A stretch of DNA of 64,000 bases from contig NZ_WEGK01000022.1 in assembly GCF_009604405.1 (NCBI RefSeq), positions 1 through 64,000 on the forward strand. Direction: 5' to 3'. How positions within the stretch are numbered: the stretch's first letter is position 1; each line of letters starts with the position of its first letter. This stretch comes from Nocardia macrotermitis (lineage in GTDB: Bacteria > Actinomycetota > Actinomycetes > Mycobacteriales > Mycobacteriaceae). Below are positions 17,189 to 25,718 of the stretch, in pieces. A program made the position numbers and the translations under genes. The notes beneath the pieces are model-generated. The model saw nothing but the letters and a program-made list of their open reading frames with translations, searched no databases and was not told the DNA's origin.

Positions 17189-20002
17189 TCATCGCCCGGC
17201 CAGACGATCGCCCAGCGGATCGAAGACGGTGTGCCAATGCCCCGGATTGCTGGGTTCGCCCCATCCGGGCGATTGGAGCCCGGCCGTCGTGGTCCGGTTC
17301 ATACCGGTAGCCAAACGTTCCGTCCGCTGCGCGTTGTTGACTGCCCGCCGAAAATTCCTGAACCAATTCGGGTTCCCGGGATCCGCTCGGAAACCGTCGT
17401 AAGCATCCGCTATCGGCCTGAATTCCGCATGTGCGATGGCGTCCATCATGCGGCCCGCATGCTCTGCCTTGAATTCGTCGTGGAGTTCCGTGGGTATAGC
17501 CGATCCATCGCTGTAATTCGGTATCGGCATCGCTTCCAGTATCGACTTCGCCTGATAGAGCTCGTAGTTCTCGTGAGCAGGATCGGCAATTCGAACCCCG
17601 GGACGGAGCGGATCATCGATCATATCGATATCGGGCAGCCTGAAGTTACCGTTCGCGACTTCCTGCAAGGCTTTGATCTTCGCTTCCGTCGCTTCTTCCA
17701 GATAACTACGCACATATTCCGCTTCCCCGCGATAACCAAGTTCACCGGGACCGGCCAGCTCGTCGAGACGAACATGCGCTTCCGCCTGCTCGCGATACAG
17801 ATTCAGCGCCCGGTGCACGGTTCCGAAGTCGGAAACCACGTGGTCCATCGTGACGCCTGGATGCCCGCGCGCCAGCCCTTCCATCGAATTCCGCAGCCGC
17901 GAGGTCGAAGCGGCCAGGTACCCGAGATTGAGGCTCTTGAACGTGCTTTCGGGAGCGACCGCCAACATCCGGCCCCACGAATGAACCGCCCCGGCGTTGA
18001 GCCGCGAGTCCGTCAAACCCGCCATCTCCATCATGCCCAGTACGTCTCGGTGCGACACACCATGATCCAGCAGAGTTGTCAGCGCGGCGGTGGCACCCTG
18101 CGGAGTATTGAGCCCACCGTTCGCCACTGCGGCCGCGCGCGCCAGATCCCGCCACTGACGCCGATCGATCACCTGCTGCCGCTGGGCGTTGAGCCAATCG
18201 CGATGCGATTGATGCGCCACGCCGTGCTGCTGGGCAAGCAGCCAGTTGGGATCCGCCTGATTGATGACACCCGCCCGCTGCGCGACGAGCCAATCGGGGT
18301 CGGACTGGTTCGCCACGCTGGCTCGCTGAGCGGCGAGCCAACGAGGATCGGACTGATTCCGCCAAGCGGCTCGCATCGCCCGGTATTCCATGCGCGCATT
18401 ACGCGACAACGGATGACGCACACCCCCGGCCAGCCATTCGGTCAACGGCGAGTTGGCAACCACGCCGAGAGCGCTCATGCCCTGCATCGCGGCAGTCGAC
18501 ATCAACAGGGCGTGACCGGCGATCCCCATACCGCCGCCACCCCCGCCGCCCCCACCCCCGAAGCCGGCCCCGGCGAAAGTCTGCCCATACCCCGCAACCC
18601 CACTCTGCACCGCCGACGAAATCTTCCCGGCGATCGCCTCCCCACCTTTCGTGATACTGTTCCCGATCCGGTCGAACTGGAAGATCATGATGACCATGAC
18701 GGCCCCCGCGAGAATGATCACCGTGATCACCTGTCCCCCGGCCTTATCGAACAGATCGCCTATGAACAGGAGATAGAAAGCTATGAACACGATATAGGCG
18801 GTCATTCGCCACCCCGCGATGAAACCGTGCACCACATTCGATATCGTGAAACTCTGCGGCGGGCCGTACACGTATCCGCCCGCCGCGAATCCGACCAATG
18901 CGAGCACCCCGTGATATATCGCATCCAGAGCGGACCATACGACGTTTATGGATAGATACGCCGCGAACAGCAGCAGAATCCCACCGAACACCAGCAGCAG
19001 CAACCCGGCCCCGACCTGCCCCCAGGTCGGATGGTTGGTCGCGGCATAGGCGGCGGTATCCCCGCAGCTGCGCAGTCCACTCCTGACCTTGCCGTCGTCA
19101 CCCGCGGTGATCCCCGCCGACCATGCCTGCTTACATGCCGCCTGATCGTCGACCACATGCCCAAAGTTCCACACCTGCAACGGTTTTCGAACCAGATTGT
19201 CCGTCAGGATGCCCTGCATGGATTTGACCAGCGTCGTCGAATCCTTGCTGTCCTCCCCGTTCAATCCGGCGGCCACCGCGACGCCGACATCGCGCCCCTT
19301 GGCCAGCAGCCCGTCCGAGGACAGCACCTCACCCAGCGGATCCGCCAGGAACACCGGACTCAGCACCGCCACCATGAGCATGGTCACGACCTGCATGGTC
19401 GCTTTGGAATGCAGGCCGCGTACCACGAAATAGGCGACGAACCCGCCGCCGATGGTGACCGCGGCGACGAAGACCACCGGCGTCGCCACCTGCCCGGCGA
19501 AACTCTTCGCGGCGCCGTGCAGCGGAGTGGCGATCATATCCAGCCACCCGAAACTCAGCGTCGAATCGATTCCCCAGATGGCCAGCTGATCGATGGCCAG
19601 CCACCCCACGGCGATCAGGCTGATCAACGAGCCCAGCACCGTATTGCCGGGATTGAAGATACTGCCGTGATCGATGACCATCGTGTAGTTCGCCAGCGGG
19701 ACCCCCGACGAATCGGTGGTCCCCAATCCACTCGTGGCGCTGTTCCCGGAAAATCCGCCGTTCGGATCGATGAAGGCCGAGGCGATCCCGCCGATCACAC
19801 CGGGAAAGACGAAGAGCGCGAACAGGATACCGACGATCCACGCGGTCCAGCGCCGTCGCCGGCTCGCCCTGATCCAGCCGCGATACCGCAGATACAGCGT
19901 GCGTGGTTGCCAGCGATCCGGATTCCAGAATTCCGGCTCCCCGATCGAACCGACCCACCGCGACAGTCGCGTGCGCACGGTGCCGCCGCCCGCGGTACTC
20001 AC
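17189..20002 (-). CDS. TrbL/VirB6-like polytopic secretion channel protein with C-terminal WLxAQR repeats
   Basis: An open frame extends to 20257, but the GTG at 20002 overlaps the VirB4 stop as GTGA and gives a sensible 937-aa protein (VSTAGGGTVRTRLSRW). A first membrane helix is near residue 55 (WIVGILFALFVFPGVIGG). Five to seven more lie between about 120 and 445, including GLLLLVFGGILLLFAAY and VITVIILAGAVMVIMIF. The hydrophobic block is followed by a run of ten Gly and a large cytosolic or periplasmic tail. Residues ~546-618 carry four tandem copies of an NQSDPxWLxAQR unit. Size, topology and the position next to virB4 fit the TrbL/VirB6 family, which lines the inner-membrane translocation channel. 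Sequence similarity in this family is always weak. Confidence 0.7.
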   Translation of the reverse strand: MSTAGGGTVRTRLSRWVGSIGEPEFWNPDRWQPRTLYLRYRGWIRASRRRRWTAWIVGILFALFVFPGVIGGIASAFIDPNGGFSGNSATSGLGTTDSSGVPLANYTMVIDHGSIFNPGNTVLGSLISLIAVGWLAIDQLAIWGIDSTLSFGWLDMIATPLHGAAKSFAGQVATPVVFVAAVTIGGGFVAYFVVRGLHSKATMQVVTMLMVAVLSPVFLADPLGEVLSSDGLLAKGRDVGVAVAAGLNGEDSKDSTTLVKSMQGILTDNLVRKPLQVWNFGHVVDDQAACKQAWSAGITAGDDGKVRSGLRSCGDTAAYAATNHPTWGQVGAGLLLLVFGGILLLFAAYLSINVVWSALDAIYHGVLALVGFAAGGYVYGPPQSFTISNVVHGFIAGWRMTAYIVFIAFYLLFIGDLFDKAGGQVITVIILAGAVMVIMIFQFDRIGNSITKGGEAIAGKISSAVQSGVAGYGQTFAGAGFGGGGGGGGGGMGIAGHALLMSTAAMQGMSALGVVANSPLTEWLAGGVRHPLSRNARMEYRAMRAAWRNQSDPRWLAAQRASVANQSDPDWLVAQRAGVINQADPNWLLAQQHGVAHQSHRDWLNAQRQQVIDRRQWRDLARAAAVANGGLNTPQGATAALTTLLDHGVSHRDVLGMMEMAGLTDSRLNAGAVHSWGRMLAVAPESTFKSLNLGYLAASTSRLRNSMEGLARGHPGVTMDHVVSDFGTVHRALNLYREQAEAHVRLDELAGPGELGYRGEAEYVRSYLEEATEAKIKALQEVANGNFRLPDIDMIDDPLRPGVRIADPAHENYELYQAKSILEAMPIPNYSDGSAIPTELHDEFKAEHAGRMMDAIAHAEFRPIADAYDGFRADPGNPNWFRNFRRAVNNAQRTERLATGMNRTTTAGLQSPGWGEPSNPGHWHTVFDPLGDRLAGR
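18149..18367 (-). repeat. Tandem 17-residue coding repeats (NQSDPxWLxAQR) in the TrbL-like tail
   Basis: Four consecutive ~51-bp units encode N-Q-S-D-P-R/D-W-L-A/V-A-Q-R type segments: WRNQSDPRWLAAQR, VANQSDPDWLVAQR, VINQADPNWLLAQQ and VAHQSHRDWLNAQR. The conserved Trp-Leu and Ala-Gln suggest a short helical repeat used for binding. The units are similar but not identical at DNA level, so they are old or selected. Confidence 0.75.
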
Positions 20003-22530
20003 CGGGCTACCTGTCGTGCCGGTAATTCGGCCCGGCCACCCCCACCGGACGACGGCGTGCTGGTGATCGCCGCGGCCCGATCGTAGCGAGCGGGCCCGAG
20101 AATCTTGCCGCGGCCGATCCGGTTCAACGCGTCCCGCATGAACATCTCGCCGCGACGTTCCTCGGGCACCTGCCGCCCCGGCCCGACGGGCGGCGAGGTC
20201 TCCTCCCGCAACATCGACAGCAGGAACGGCGCCTGTTCCAGATCGACGCCGAGCCACTCCAGGCTGTTGCGCGCGAGCGTCTCGTCCCGCTGCCGGAACA
20301 CGAAGCGGTTCGGAATGAGATTGTGTGCCGCACCCTGGAAGTCGGTGGCCGGATCGTGCGAGGCCAGCCCGATCGCGGCCAGGTGTTTACGGCCGTCACG
20401 ACTGAAATCGGAGGTGACCGCCGATCCCACCTGGGTCTGGGTGAAGTGGTGCGCCTCGTCGCCGACGAGCAGTCCGAATCTGCCGTTGTCGGCCAGGAAC
20501 GCCTCGCGCGCCGCGACACCCACCAGTTCGTAGAGCGCCGTGCCGAGCCGTTTGGTCAGCGGCAGCCGGTTGTACAGATGCGGTGTGACGAGTTCCTCGG
20601 CCGTCGGCAGCGCCAGATGGTGACTGCGCACCACGGTGGCCGCGGCGGTCAGGCTCAGCGGCGGCAGCTTCGGATCGAACAGCACCGGCATCCGATTCGC
20701 GACCGTCCCCAGCCGTGCGGCCAGATCCGCGTACTCCTCGGTGCTGCCGGGCTGATCCCGCAATCGGCAGATCACCTGGAACAGGTCGAGCATGCTCCGA
20801 ATACCGTGCTCGGCAATGCCTTTCGGCGTCAGCAGGTTGCTGATCGCGGCGCCGGATCCGGAGGTCGGGGACAGATCCAGCAGCGGCAGGATGGTGTCCA
20901 GGGTCCGCTCACCGGCGATCCGGTCGTCGAACAGCCGCAGCGGATCCAGCGACACGGTCGGGTTGGCCAGATCGATGACGACCGCATTGTCGATGGATCT
21001 GGCGAAATGCTCCCATTCGCCCACTTGACTGCGATCTATGGCCAGGAACTGACCGCCCATGTCGTGCACCAGCACGGCCATGAGCTTCAGGAAATAGGAC
21101 TTCCCCGAACCGAGTTCACCGGTCACCGCGAAGGATGCCGACAGATCGTGCAGCGCGGCCTCCATGATGCCGAAGTGGATCGGCTCGAAATGTCCGGACA
21201 GCAGATTGACGCCGATCACCGGACCACTGTCGTCACCCACCTGCGAGGTGTTGAACGGCACGAATCCGGCCCACATGTCCGAGGGCAGGATGTGGGCGAA
21301 ATCGTCGAACGCCCGCCGCCGCGGACTGCCGGGCATCAGCATCGACCACAGATCGACCTGCGCGCCGACCGGCGTGGTCATCTCGATCTGGAAGCGTTTG
21401 TACTTGCGTTTGAGGCTGTTGACCGCGTCCATCGTGATCTCGCGGGTAGGCCCGCCGACCGCGATGACGGTGGTGAACGACACCTCCGATTCGCCGCCGT
21501 TCACCTCGAAATGCTGGTTGTACTCGCCCAGCATCCGCACCTTGGAGGCCAGGGTGTTCTGTGCGAACGAGACCTCCTGATCCCGCTGATCCATCTGCTC
21601 GCCCAGTCGCCGCAGACTCAGCTCGTTACCCTTGAGCACCTGATCGGCGGGCCGGGTCGAAATCCGCATCCCCCAGTCGACGGTGACCTCCGACATGCCG
21701 TCGAGCACGTTGAGAAATTCGCTGCCGCCGGGAAAAGCCATGCCCGCGTAGGGAAATGAATGCGGCGTCAGCATCGACTGATAGGACGGCATGAATTCGT
21801 AGTCCGGCTGCACCAGTTTGATCACCGGGATGAACGACGGCCGCAACCGGTGCGATCGGTCGGTGTTCGCGCCCTCGTCGAGCGCCGCGGACCGGAACAC
21901 GGCCGCGGTCGCGTCGTCCAGGGCCTCGGCCTGGGTGGGCGCGAACGGATCTCCCGCCGCGCCACGCGACAGATAGTGCTCCCACAGCCATTGGAACAGC
22001 GCGGCGGGCACCGGCACCGGATCGAAATCACTGCCGATGCGGGACAGGATCTCCTGCGCCTTGTCCGCGTACTGGTCCAGTTCGGCGCGCGAGACCGCGG
22101 TGGCATCGATCGTGGTGGTGCTGCCACGCCACATCCGGGACAGGGCCGAGACGCCGGAGGTCGAGGCGGTGCCCACCGGGATCGTCAGCAGATAGATGCG
22201 GGTCTGCGGCATGATCAGCCGGATCCGCTCGTAGGAGGCGACGACCTCGTCGGCGTAGTCCTCGCATTCGTCAAGGTCGATACCCTCGACCATCTTGGTC
22301 AGGACGTCGATCGTGTTGAGCCGCGCCTGCACTCCCAGCAGCAGCGAACCGTTCGGCAGATTGGTGATCAGCGAATGATGCGCCATTTTCACGTCGAATT
22401 TGTCGGACGGCTTGCGCAGACCGTAGCCGAGCGGGTTGATGAAATATGTCGCGGTCACCAGTCCGGAATGGGTGAATTGCAGGTTCCCCCGAATGGCGGC
22501 GGTCGGCTGTAGTTCGCGTTCGAACGCCAT
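19999..22530 (-). CDS. VirB4/TraC-type secretion ATPase
   Basis: This protein has 843 aa, a normal VirB4 length. The N-terminal ~440 residues match the VirB4 N-domain pattern. The ATPase domain has Walker A GELGSGKS at 471-478, a central region with DLANPTVSLDPLRLF, Walker B GLLVGDEAHH at 686-695, and a late QRDETLARNSLEWL segment typical of the family. VirB4 proteins are hexameric inner-membrane ATPases that power type IV secretion and are among its most conserved parts. The ATG shares one base with the stop of the VirB3-like gene (TGATG), and its stop overlaps the TrbL-like start (GTGA). The order virB3-virB4-virB6 is that of known T4SS operons. Confidence 0.9.
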   Translation of the reverse strand: MAFERELQPTAAIRGNLQFTHSGLVTATYFINPLGYGLRKPSDKFDVKMAHHSLITNLPNGSLLLGVQARLNTIDVLTKMVEGIDLDECEDYADEVVASYERIRLIMPQTRIYLLTIPVGTASTSGVSALSRMWRGSTTTIDATAVSRAELDQYADKAQEILSRIGSDFDPVPVPAALFQWLWEHYLSRGAAGDPFAPTQAEALDDATAAVFRSAALDEGANTDRSHRLRPSFIPVIKLVQPDYEFMPSYQSMLTPHSFPYAGMAFPGGSEFLNVLDGMSEVTVDWGMRISTRPADQVLKGNELSLRRLGEQMDQRDQEVSFAQNTLASKVRMLGEYNQHFEVNGGESEVSFTTVIAVGGPTREITMDAVNSLKRKYKRFQIEMTTPVGAQVDLWSMLMPGSPRRRAFDDFAHILPSDMWAGFVPFNTSQVGDDSGPVIGVNLLSGHFEPIHFGIMEAALHDLSASFAVTGELGSGKSYFLKLMAVLVHDMGGQFLAIDRSQVGEWEHFARSIDNAVVIDLANPTVSLDPLRLFDDRIAGERTLDTILPLLDLSPTSGSGAAISNLLTPKGIAEHGIRSMLDLFQVICRLRDQPGSTEEYADLAARLGTVANRMPVLFDPKLPPLSLTAAATVVRSHHLALPTAEELVTPHLYNRLPLTKRLGTALYELVGVAAREAFLADNGRFGLLVGDEAHHFTQTQVGSAVTSDFSRDGRKHLAAIGLASHDPATDFQGAAHNLIPNRFVFRQRDETLARNSLEWLGVDLEQAPFLLSMLREETSPPVGPGRQVPEERRGEMFMRDALNRIGRGKILGPARYDRAAAITSTPSSGGGGRAELPARQVAR

Positions 22531-23012
22531 CAGTCGCGCCCTCCGGATTCGATTGCGGCGCTGTCACTTCCGGACAGGGCCAGGGGCCATCGCGGCGCGG
22601 CGGCGCGCTCGATCTCACCACCGGGCAGGATGACGACCACGGACTCCTCCACGAACATCTCCGTGTCCGCCGAGTCGACATCGATCGGCACCCCCGACGC
22701 CGACACCGGCTTACGCACGAAGATCAACCGCCCCACCCACAGCACCCGCGAGGTCATCCGCACCCCCGTGTACGGCACCAGCCCCAGCCCGAACACGCTC
22801 ACCCCCGTCACCGCCAACCCGACCACGAACGTCACCGCCGCGTTGATCGGCAGCACCATCGCGCACACCGAGCTGATCACCAGAAGTGTTGCGCCGCCGG
22901 CGATCTGGGGCAGGGTGTAGGGGCCGAAGGGGAGTTTCTGCCCGTTCTGCGCCTTCCCGATCATGGTCGGGACGCGTTTGATCGGGGTGAAGACCTTGAC
23001 CGGGGTGGTCAC
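22530..23012 (-). CDS. VirB3/PrgI-like small inner-membrane protein
   Basis: The frame is open to 23231, but the GTG at 23012 overlaps the upstream stop as GTGA and gives a 160-aa protein (VTTPVKVFTPIKRVP). Two adjacent hydrophobic helices (about 32-75: ATLLVISSVCAMVLPI and AVTFVVGLAVTGVSVFGLGLVPY) follow a short polar N-terminus, then a strand-rich cytosolic tail with IFVRKPVSASG. A two-helix protein immediately before virB4 is the hallmark of VirB3/PrgI, which contacts VirB4 at the membrane. The assignment is by topology and position, not by strong sequence identity. Confidence 0.65.
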   Translation of the reverse strand: MTTPVKVFTPIKRVPTMIGKAQNGQKLPFGPYTLPQIAGGATLLVISSVCAMVLPINAAVTFVVGLAVTGVSVFGLGLVPYTGVRMTSRVLWVGRLIFVRKPVSASGVPIDVDSADTEMFVEESVVVILPGGEIERAAAPRWPLALSGSDSAAIESGGRD

Positions 23013-23272
23013 TGGTAGCTGCCGATCGGGTGGTCGGGCACGATGTTGTTGGAGTCGACGCGCGCGTAGTTCACCAGCGTCGGCAGCAGCCAGAACAGCA
23101 CCGCGGCCAGGATCGCCGAACCCGCGACCGCGATGATCCGCGACGGGGACAGCTTCGATTTCGCCGCCTCGGACAGCAGGATGCTCATGCCGATGATCGC
23201 GATCATGATGATGCCTCCCCAGCGCACCCATTGCAGGATGTAGACCAGGATGATGCTCAGTTGACTACCCAT
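23009..23272 (-). CDS. VirB2/TrbC-like small membrane protein (candidate pilin-type subunit)
   Basis: The frame runs open to 23392, but the first sensible start is ATG 23272 (MGSQLSIILVYILQWVRW), giving 87 aa. Upstream residues are Arg/Pro-rich and overlap tcpC. Two hydrophobic helices (about 5-33: IILVYILQW and GGIIMIAIIGMSILL; 46-65: IIAVAGSAILAAVLFWLLP) flank a short basic loop (KSKLSPSR). This is the hairpin topology of VirB2/TrbC pilins and of the small membrane proteins preceding virB3 in Gram-positive T4SS. No signal peptidase site is obvious, which is usual in Gram-positive minimal systems. It is 19 bp downstream of the TcpC-like gene. Confidence 0.55.
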   Translation of the reverse strand: MGSQLSIILVYILQWVRWGGIIMIAIIGMSILLSEAAKSKLSPSRIIAVAGSAILAAVLFWLLPTLVNYARVDSNNIVPDHPIGSYQ

Positions 23273-23291
23273 GGTGACTGCCCCTTCCGGA

Positions 23292-24425
23292 TCAGTTCTG
23301 TTTCGCCGGTGGGACCTGCACCGCGCTGGACGGAGCGGTGGTGACCACGCTCGACGGGGAACTCTGTACCTGCGGCCCCTGGGTGGCGTCACCGACCACG
23401 ACGGTCAGCGGATTCCGCAGTGGCGGAAGCGGATCGATGCTCTGCACCTGCCATTTGCCCGCGCTCAGGACCATCGTCAGCGGGTAGGCCAGCGTCGGAG
23501 CCGCGCCGTCGGTCGCCTTCGGATTCACCGTGGCCAGGATCCGGGCCGTCGCCCCGCTGGTGCCGCAACCGGAGTTCTCGGCGGCGACCATGGCGGTCTC
23601 GACCGAGACGAACGGGGCCGGGGTCGGCGCGACGATGCCGGAGTTCGGGACCGTGTACCGGGACAGGTCACCGGATCCGGTCAGGTAGGCGGTCAGGAAT
23701 CCGGACACGACCTGCCCGAAGGGGCTGTCGGCATTGCACGAGTTCTGGTTCGCCAGAGCGAGATCCGAGCCGCGTCCCGGGGCGTCGACCGCGGCGGGCA
23801 GCGTCAACGCGCGCACTCGCCCGGCACCGACCGACACCGCGACCCGGTAGTACTGCCGCCCCGGCCCCGCGGACGCGGATTTGCTTGCGGCACTTGTGGT
23901 TCCACTGCTCGACGAGGTCGCGGCCGTACTCGCCGGGGCCGCGGCCGCCTTGCCCACCCGGGCCGAGATCGTCACCGCCCACACCTCGAGCTGCGGATTC
24001 GACACTTCCCGCTCGGCGAACACCACCGCCGGATCGGCCACCTGACGCCCGGTGGCGGGCAGCGTGACCTGCTGTCCGGAGCTCACATACTGGGCGATCT
24101 CGTCCTGCTGATTGGCCGACGCGCTCAGGTACGTCACCACGAAATCGCGGGCGAAGGACTCCGCGAGCTCCGAACGTCCGAGGATCTTCGTCGTCGTGTC
24201 GTCCGACGGGCCGCGCGGCGGTGTGGCGAACCAGCCCAGGATCGTGTGGCCGCCACCGAGGATCGCCAGCACGGCCAGAACGGCGACCACGACATTGTCA
24301 CGGCGGCGGCGTGCGGCCATGCGGCGAAGGAGTTCATCGCCCGAATCCGCCGATCTGCCAAGCCCTGTCCGCACTCTCGGAATGGTAGATAACCTGGCCC
24401 TTTCCGAAGGCCCGGCTGCCCCCAC
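23292..24425 (-). CDS. TcpC/VirB8-like conjugation-type membrane protein
   Basis: This 377-aa protein has a basic cytosolic N-terminus (LLRRMAARRRRDN) and one membrane helix at about 44-66 (VVVAVLAVLAILGGGHTILGWFA). It is followed by two extracytoplasmic alpha/beta domains separated by a Ser/Ala-rich linker (165-190). The first contains FARDFVVTYLSASANQQ and the second VVSGFLTAYLTGSGDLSRY. The repeated pattern FxxxYL near the start of each domain is characteristic of the twin NTF2-like domains of TcpC, the Gram-positive VirB8 homologue needed for conjugation. GTG 24425 is drawn. A GTG at 24374, preceded by an AT-richer stretch, is an alternative start. Confidence 0.75.
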   Translation of the reverse strand: MGAAGPSERARLSTIPRVRTGLGRSADSGDELLRRMAARRRRDNVVVAVLAVLAILGGGHTILGWFATPPRGPSDDTTTKILGRSELAESFARDFVVTYLSASANQQDEIAQYVSSGQQVTLPATGRQVADPAVVFAEREVSNPQLEVWAVTISARVGKAAAAPASTAATSSSSGTTSAASKSASAGPGRQYYRVAVSVGAGRVRALTLPAAVDAPGRGSDLALANQNSCNADSPFGQVVSGFLTAYLTGSGDLSRYTVPNSGIVAPTPAPFVSVETAMVAAENSGCGTSGATARILATVNPKATDGAAPTLAYPLTMVLSAGKWQVQSIDPLPPLRNPLTVVVGDATQGPQVQSSPSSVVTTAPSSAVQVPPAKQN

Positions 24426-24443
24426 CGCTGGGAAGGCCGGCGC

Positions 24444-25589
24444 TCAGGCGGGGCTGCGTTTGAGGTGTCCGGCGAGCCAGTGCCGCAGTTGATCGTCGTA
24501 TCCGATCGGCGCGGACAGGTGCGTATCGGGGGGATGACGATGCGGTTCGAGCACCGGGACGTCATCGGCGACGCGCAGCAACTGCGCGATCGCCAGCTGC
24601 CTGCTCGAGTACCCGGGATAGGGGTAGAGCAGCAGCGTGGTCGGGGTGTAGTCGCCGGCGTAGTTGAGCGCCCGGACCGTCACGCTCGCGGTATCGCCGA
24701 CGCGCACCCGATCACCCAGCTCGGCCAGGCGCGCCCGATCATCCGGATGGAAGACGTCGATGGGCCGGAACAGATAATCCCACCGCACCCACGGCGCCGG
24801 ATCGGTCAGCCAGTGCGAGATGCTGGTGTGCTCGAGCTGCACGACCGCGAGATGTGTTCCGGCGCGGCGGTGCGCCTCGCGCAGGCCGATCCGTTCCAGG
24901 GCGGCCGAACCGATGGGGGCGTCGGCCGCGGACACGTCCTCGATCAGCAACCACGCGCCGCGCGTGCGCTGGTCGTCGCGGGCGCGGATGGTGATGCGCC
25001 AACGTCCCACGGGGCCGGACGTATTCGGCACGGTGGCCTCGAATTGCAGTTTGTCGCCGGGCTTCGGCTCGTAGAGCAGGTCGAGCACCTCCGCGTGCCG
25101 ATCGAACGCCGACATCCGGTGGAACAGTCCCGCGATCGACATCCGGGGCAGGTATTCCTCGGCGGAGATGCCGGTCAGCTGCGTGATGCCGCTGGGCTGC
25201 TGCACGGTCTGGGTGGTCATGTCCCAGATCGCGCCCACCGCCGCGCGCGGCCGCGGTATCCGCGCGGTCGCGGGTCCGAGCCACAGCCGCATCGCGTGCA
25301 CGTCACCGGCCGGGCCGAAGACCGGCCGGATCTTCAACTCGTGCGGGCCGGATCGGGTCGGGATCCGGACGTCCACCTCCTCGGCCTGATCGCGGGTGCG
25401 TCGCATGGCCTCGGCGAGACGGGCGGTGCTGAAGGTGTCGTACAACACCGGCATCTTGGTGAGCAGCCGTTGCAGGGCGCGTTGCCAGTCCGCGAACCCG
25501 CGTGGGTCCTCGCCCATCGACACCACCGACATCGCATCCGGTGTCAACGTTTCGATCGTCATCCATGGGATCACCACGCCGTTTCGCAT
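24444..25589 (-). CDS. PAS/GAF-like sensory protein heading the secretion operon
   Basis: The 381-aa protein has three apparent modules. An N-terminal region (1-115) is rich in charged pairs. A PAS-like region (~118-240) contains GAIWDMTTQTVQQPSG, LTGISAEEYLPRM and a closing strand set (GRWRITIRARDDQ; WLLIEDVSAAD). The C-terminal part (280-360) contains FRPIDVFHPDDRARLAELGDR and VTVRALNYAGDYTP. The recurring xPDDRARL and GIxxEEYL signatures are PAS-like. I recall similar stand-alone proteins in Nocardia and mycobacteria of unknown role. No kinase, cyclase or helix-turn-helix is attached. It lies only 18 bp upstream of the TcpC-like gene and is probably the first gene of the operon, possibly a sensor or scaffold (inference). 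A second ATG at 25562 is a possible start. Confidence 0.55.
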   Translation of the reverse strand: MRNGVVIPWMTIETLTPDAMSVVSMGEDPRGFADWQRALQRLLTKMPVLYDTFSTARLAEAMRRTRDQAEEVDVRIPTRSGPHELKIRPVFGPAGDVHAMRLWLGPATARIPRPRAAVGAIWDMTTQTVQQPSGITQLTGISAEEYLPRMSIAGLFHRMSAFDRHAEVLDLLYEPKPGDKLQFEATVPNTSGPVGRWRITIRARDDQRTRGAWLLIEDVSAADAPIGSAALERIGLREAHRRAGTHLAVVQLEHTSISHWLTDPAPWVRWDYLFRPIDVFHPDDRARLAELGDRVRVGDTASVTVRALNYAGDYTPTTLLLYPYPGYSSRQLAIAQLLRVADDVPVLEPHRHPPDTHLSAPIGYDDQLRHWLAGHLKRSPA

Positions 25590-25654
25590 CGAACTCGCCC
25601 GTATCAGCCGTTCTCCGGTGCCGTGGCCCCGACGACCACGATCAATACCAGTTC

Positions 25655-25683
25655 AATGTACCGTTATTTAGCGGTACATTCAA
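25655..25683 (-). promoter_or_regulatory. Candidate promoter overlapped by a perfect 26-bp inverted repeat upstream of the secretion operon
   Basis: At 25655-25680 nine-base arms AATGTACCG and CGGTACATT flank an 8-base AT-rich spacer. On the minus strand TTGAAT (25678-25683) and TACATT (25655-25660) are separated by 17 bp, so they read as -35 and -10 elements lying on the two arms. The start of the PAS-like gene is 65 bp downstream and the ROK stop 36 bp upstream. A repressor bound here would cover the whole promoter. A stem-loop terminator for the ROK gene is the alternative, but the stem is not GC-rich. Confidence 0.55.
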
Positions 25684-25718
25684 CAGGTCACTCAACGGCT
25701 GATTCCGGACGCCGGGCG

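Noticed and set aside
20003..20257. N-terminal 85 residues of the TrbL-like frame (start at 20257)
   Set aside because: They lie in the virB4 coding region, and the GTGA coupling at 20002 matches the pattern of the operon.
23009..23392. N-terminal 40 residues of the VirB2-like frame (start at 23392)
   Set aside because: They overlap tcpC coding sequence and are Arg/Pro-rich. ATG 23272 gives a clean two-helix protein.
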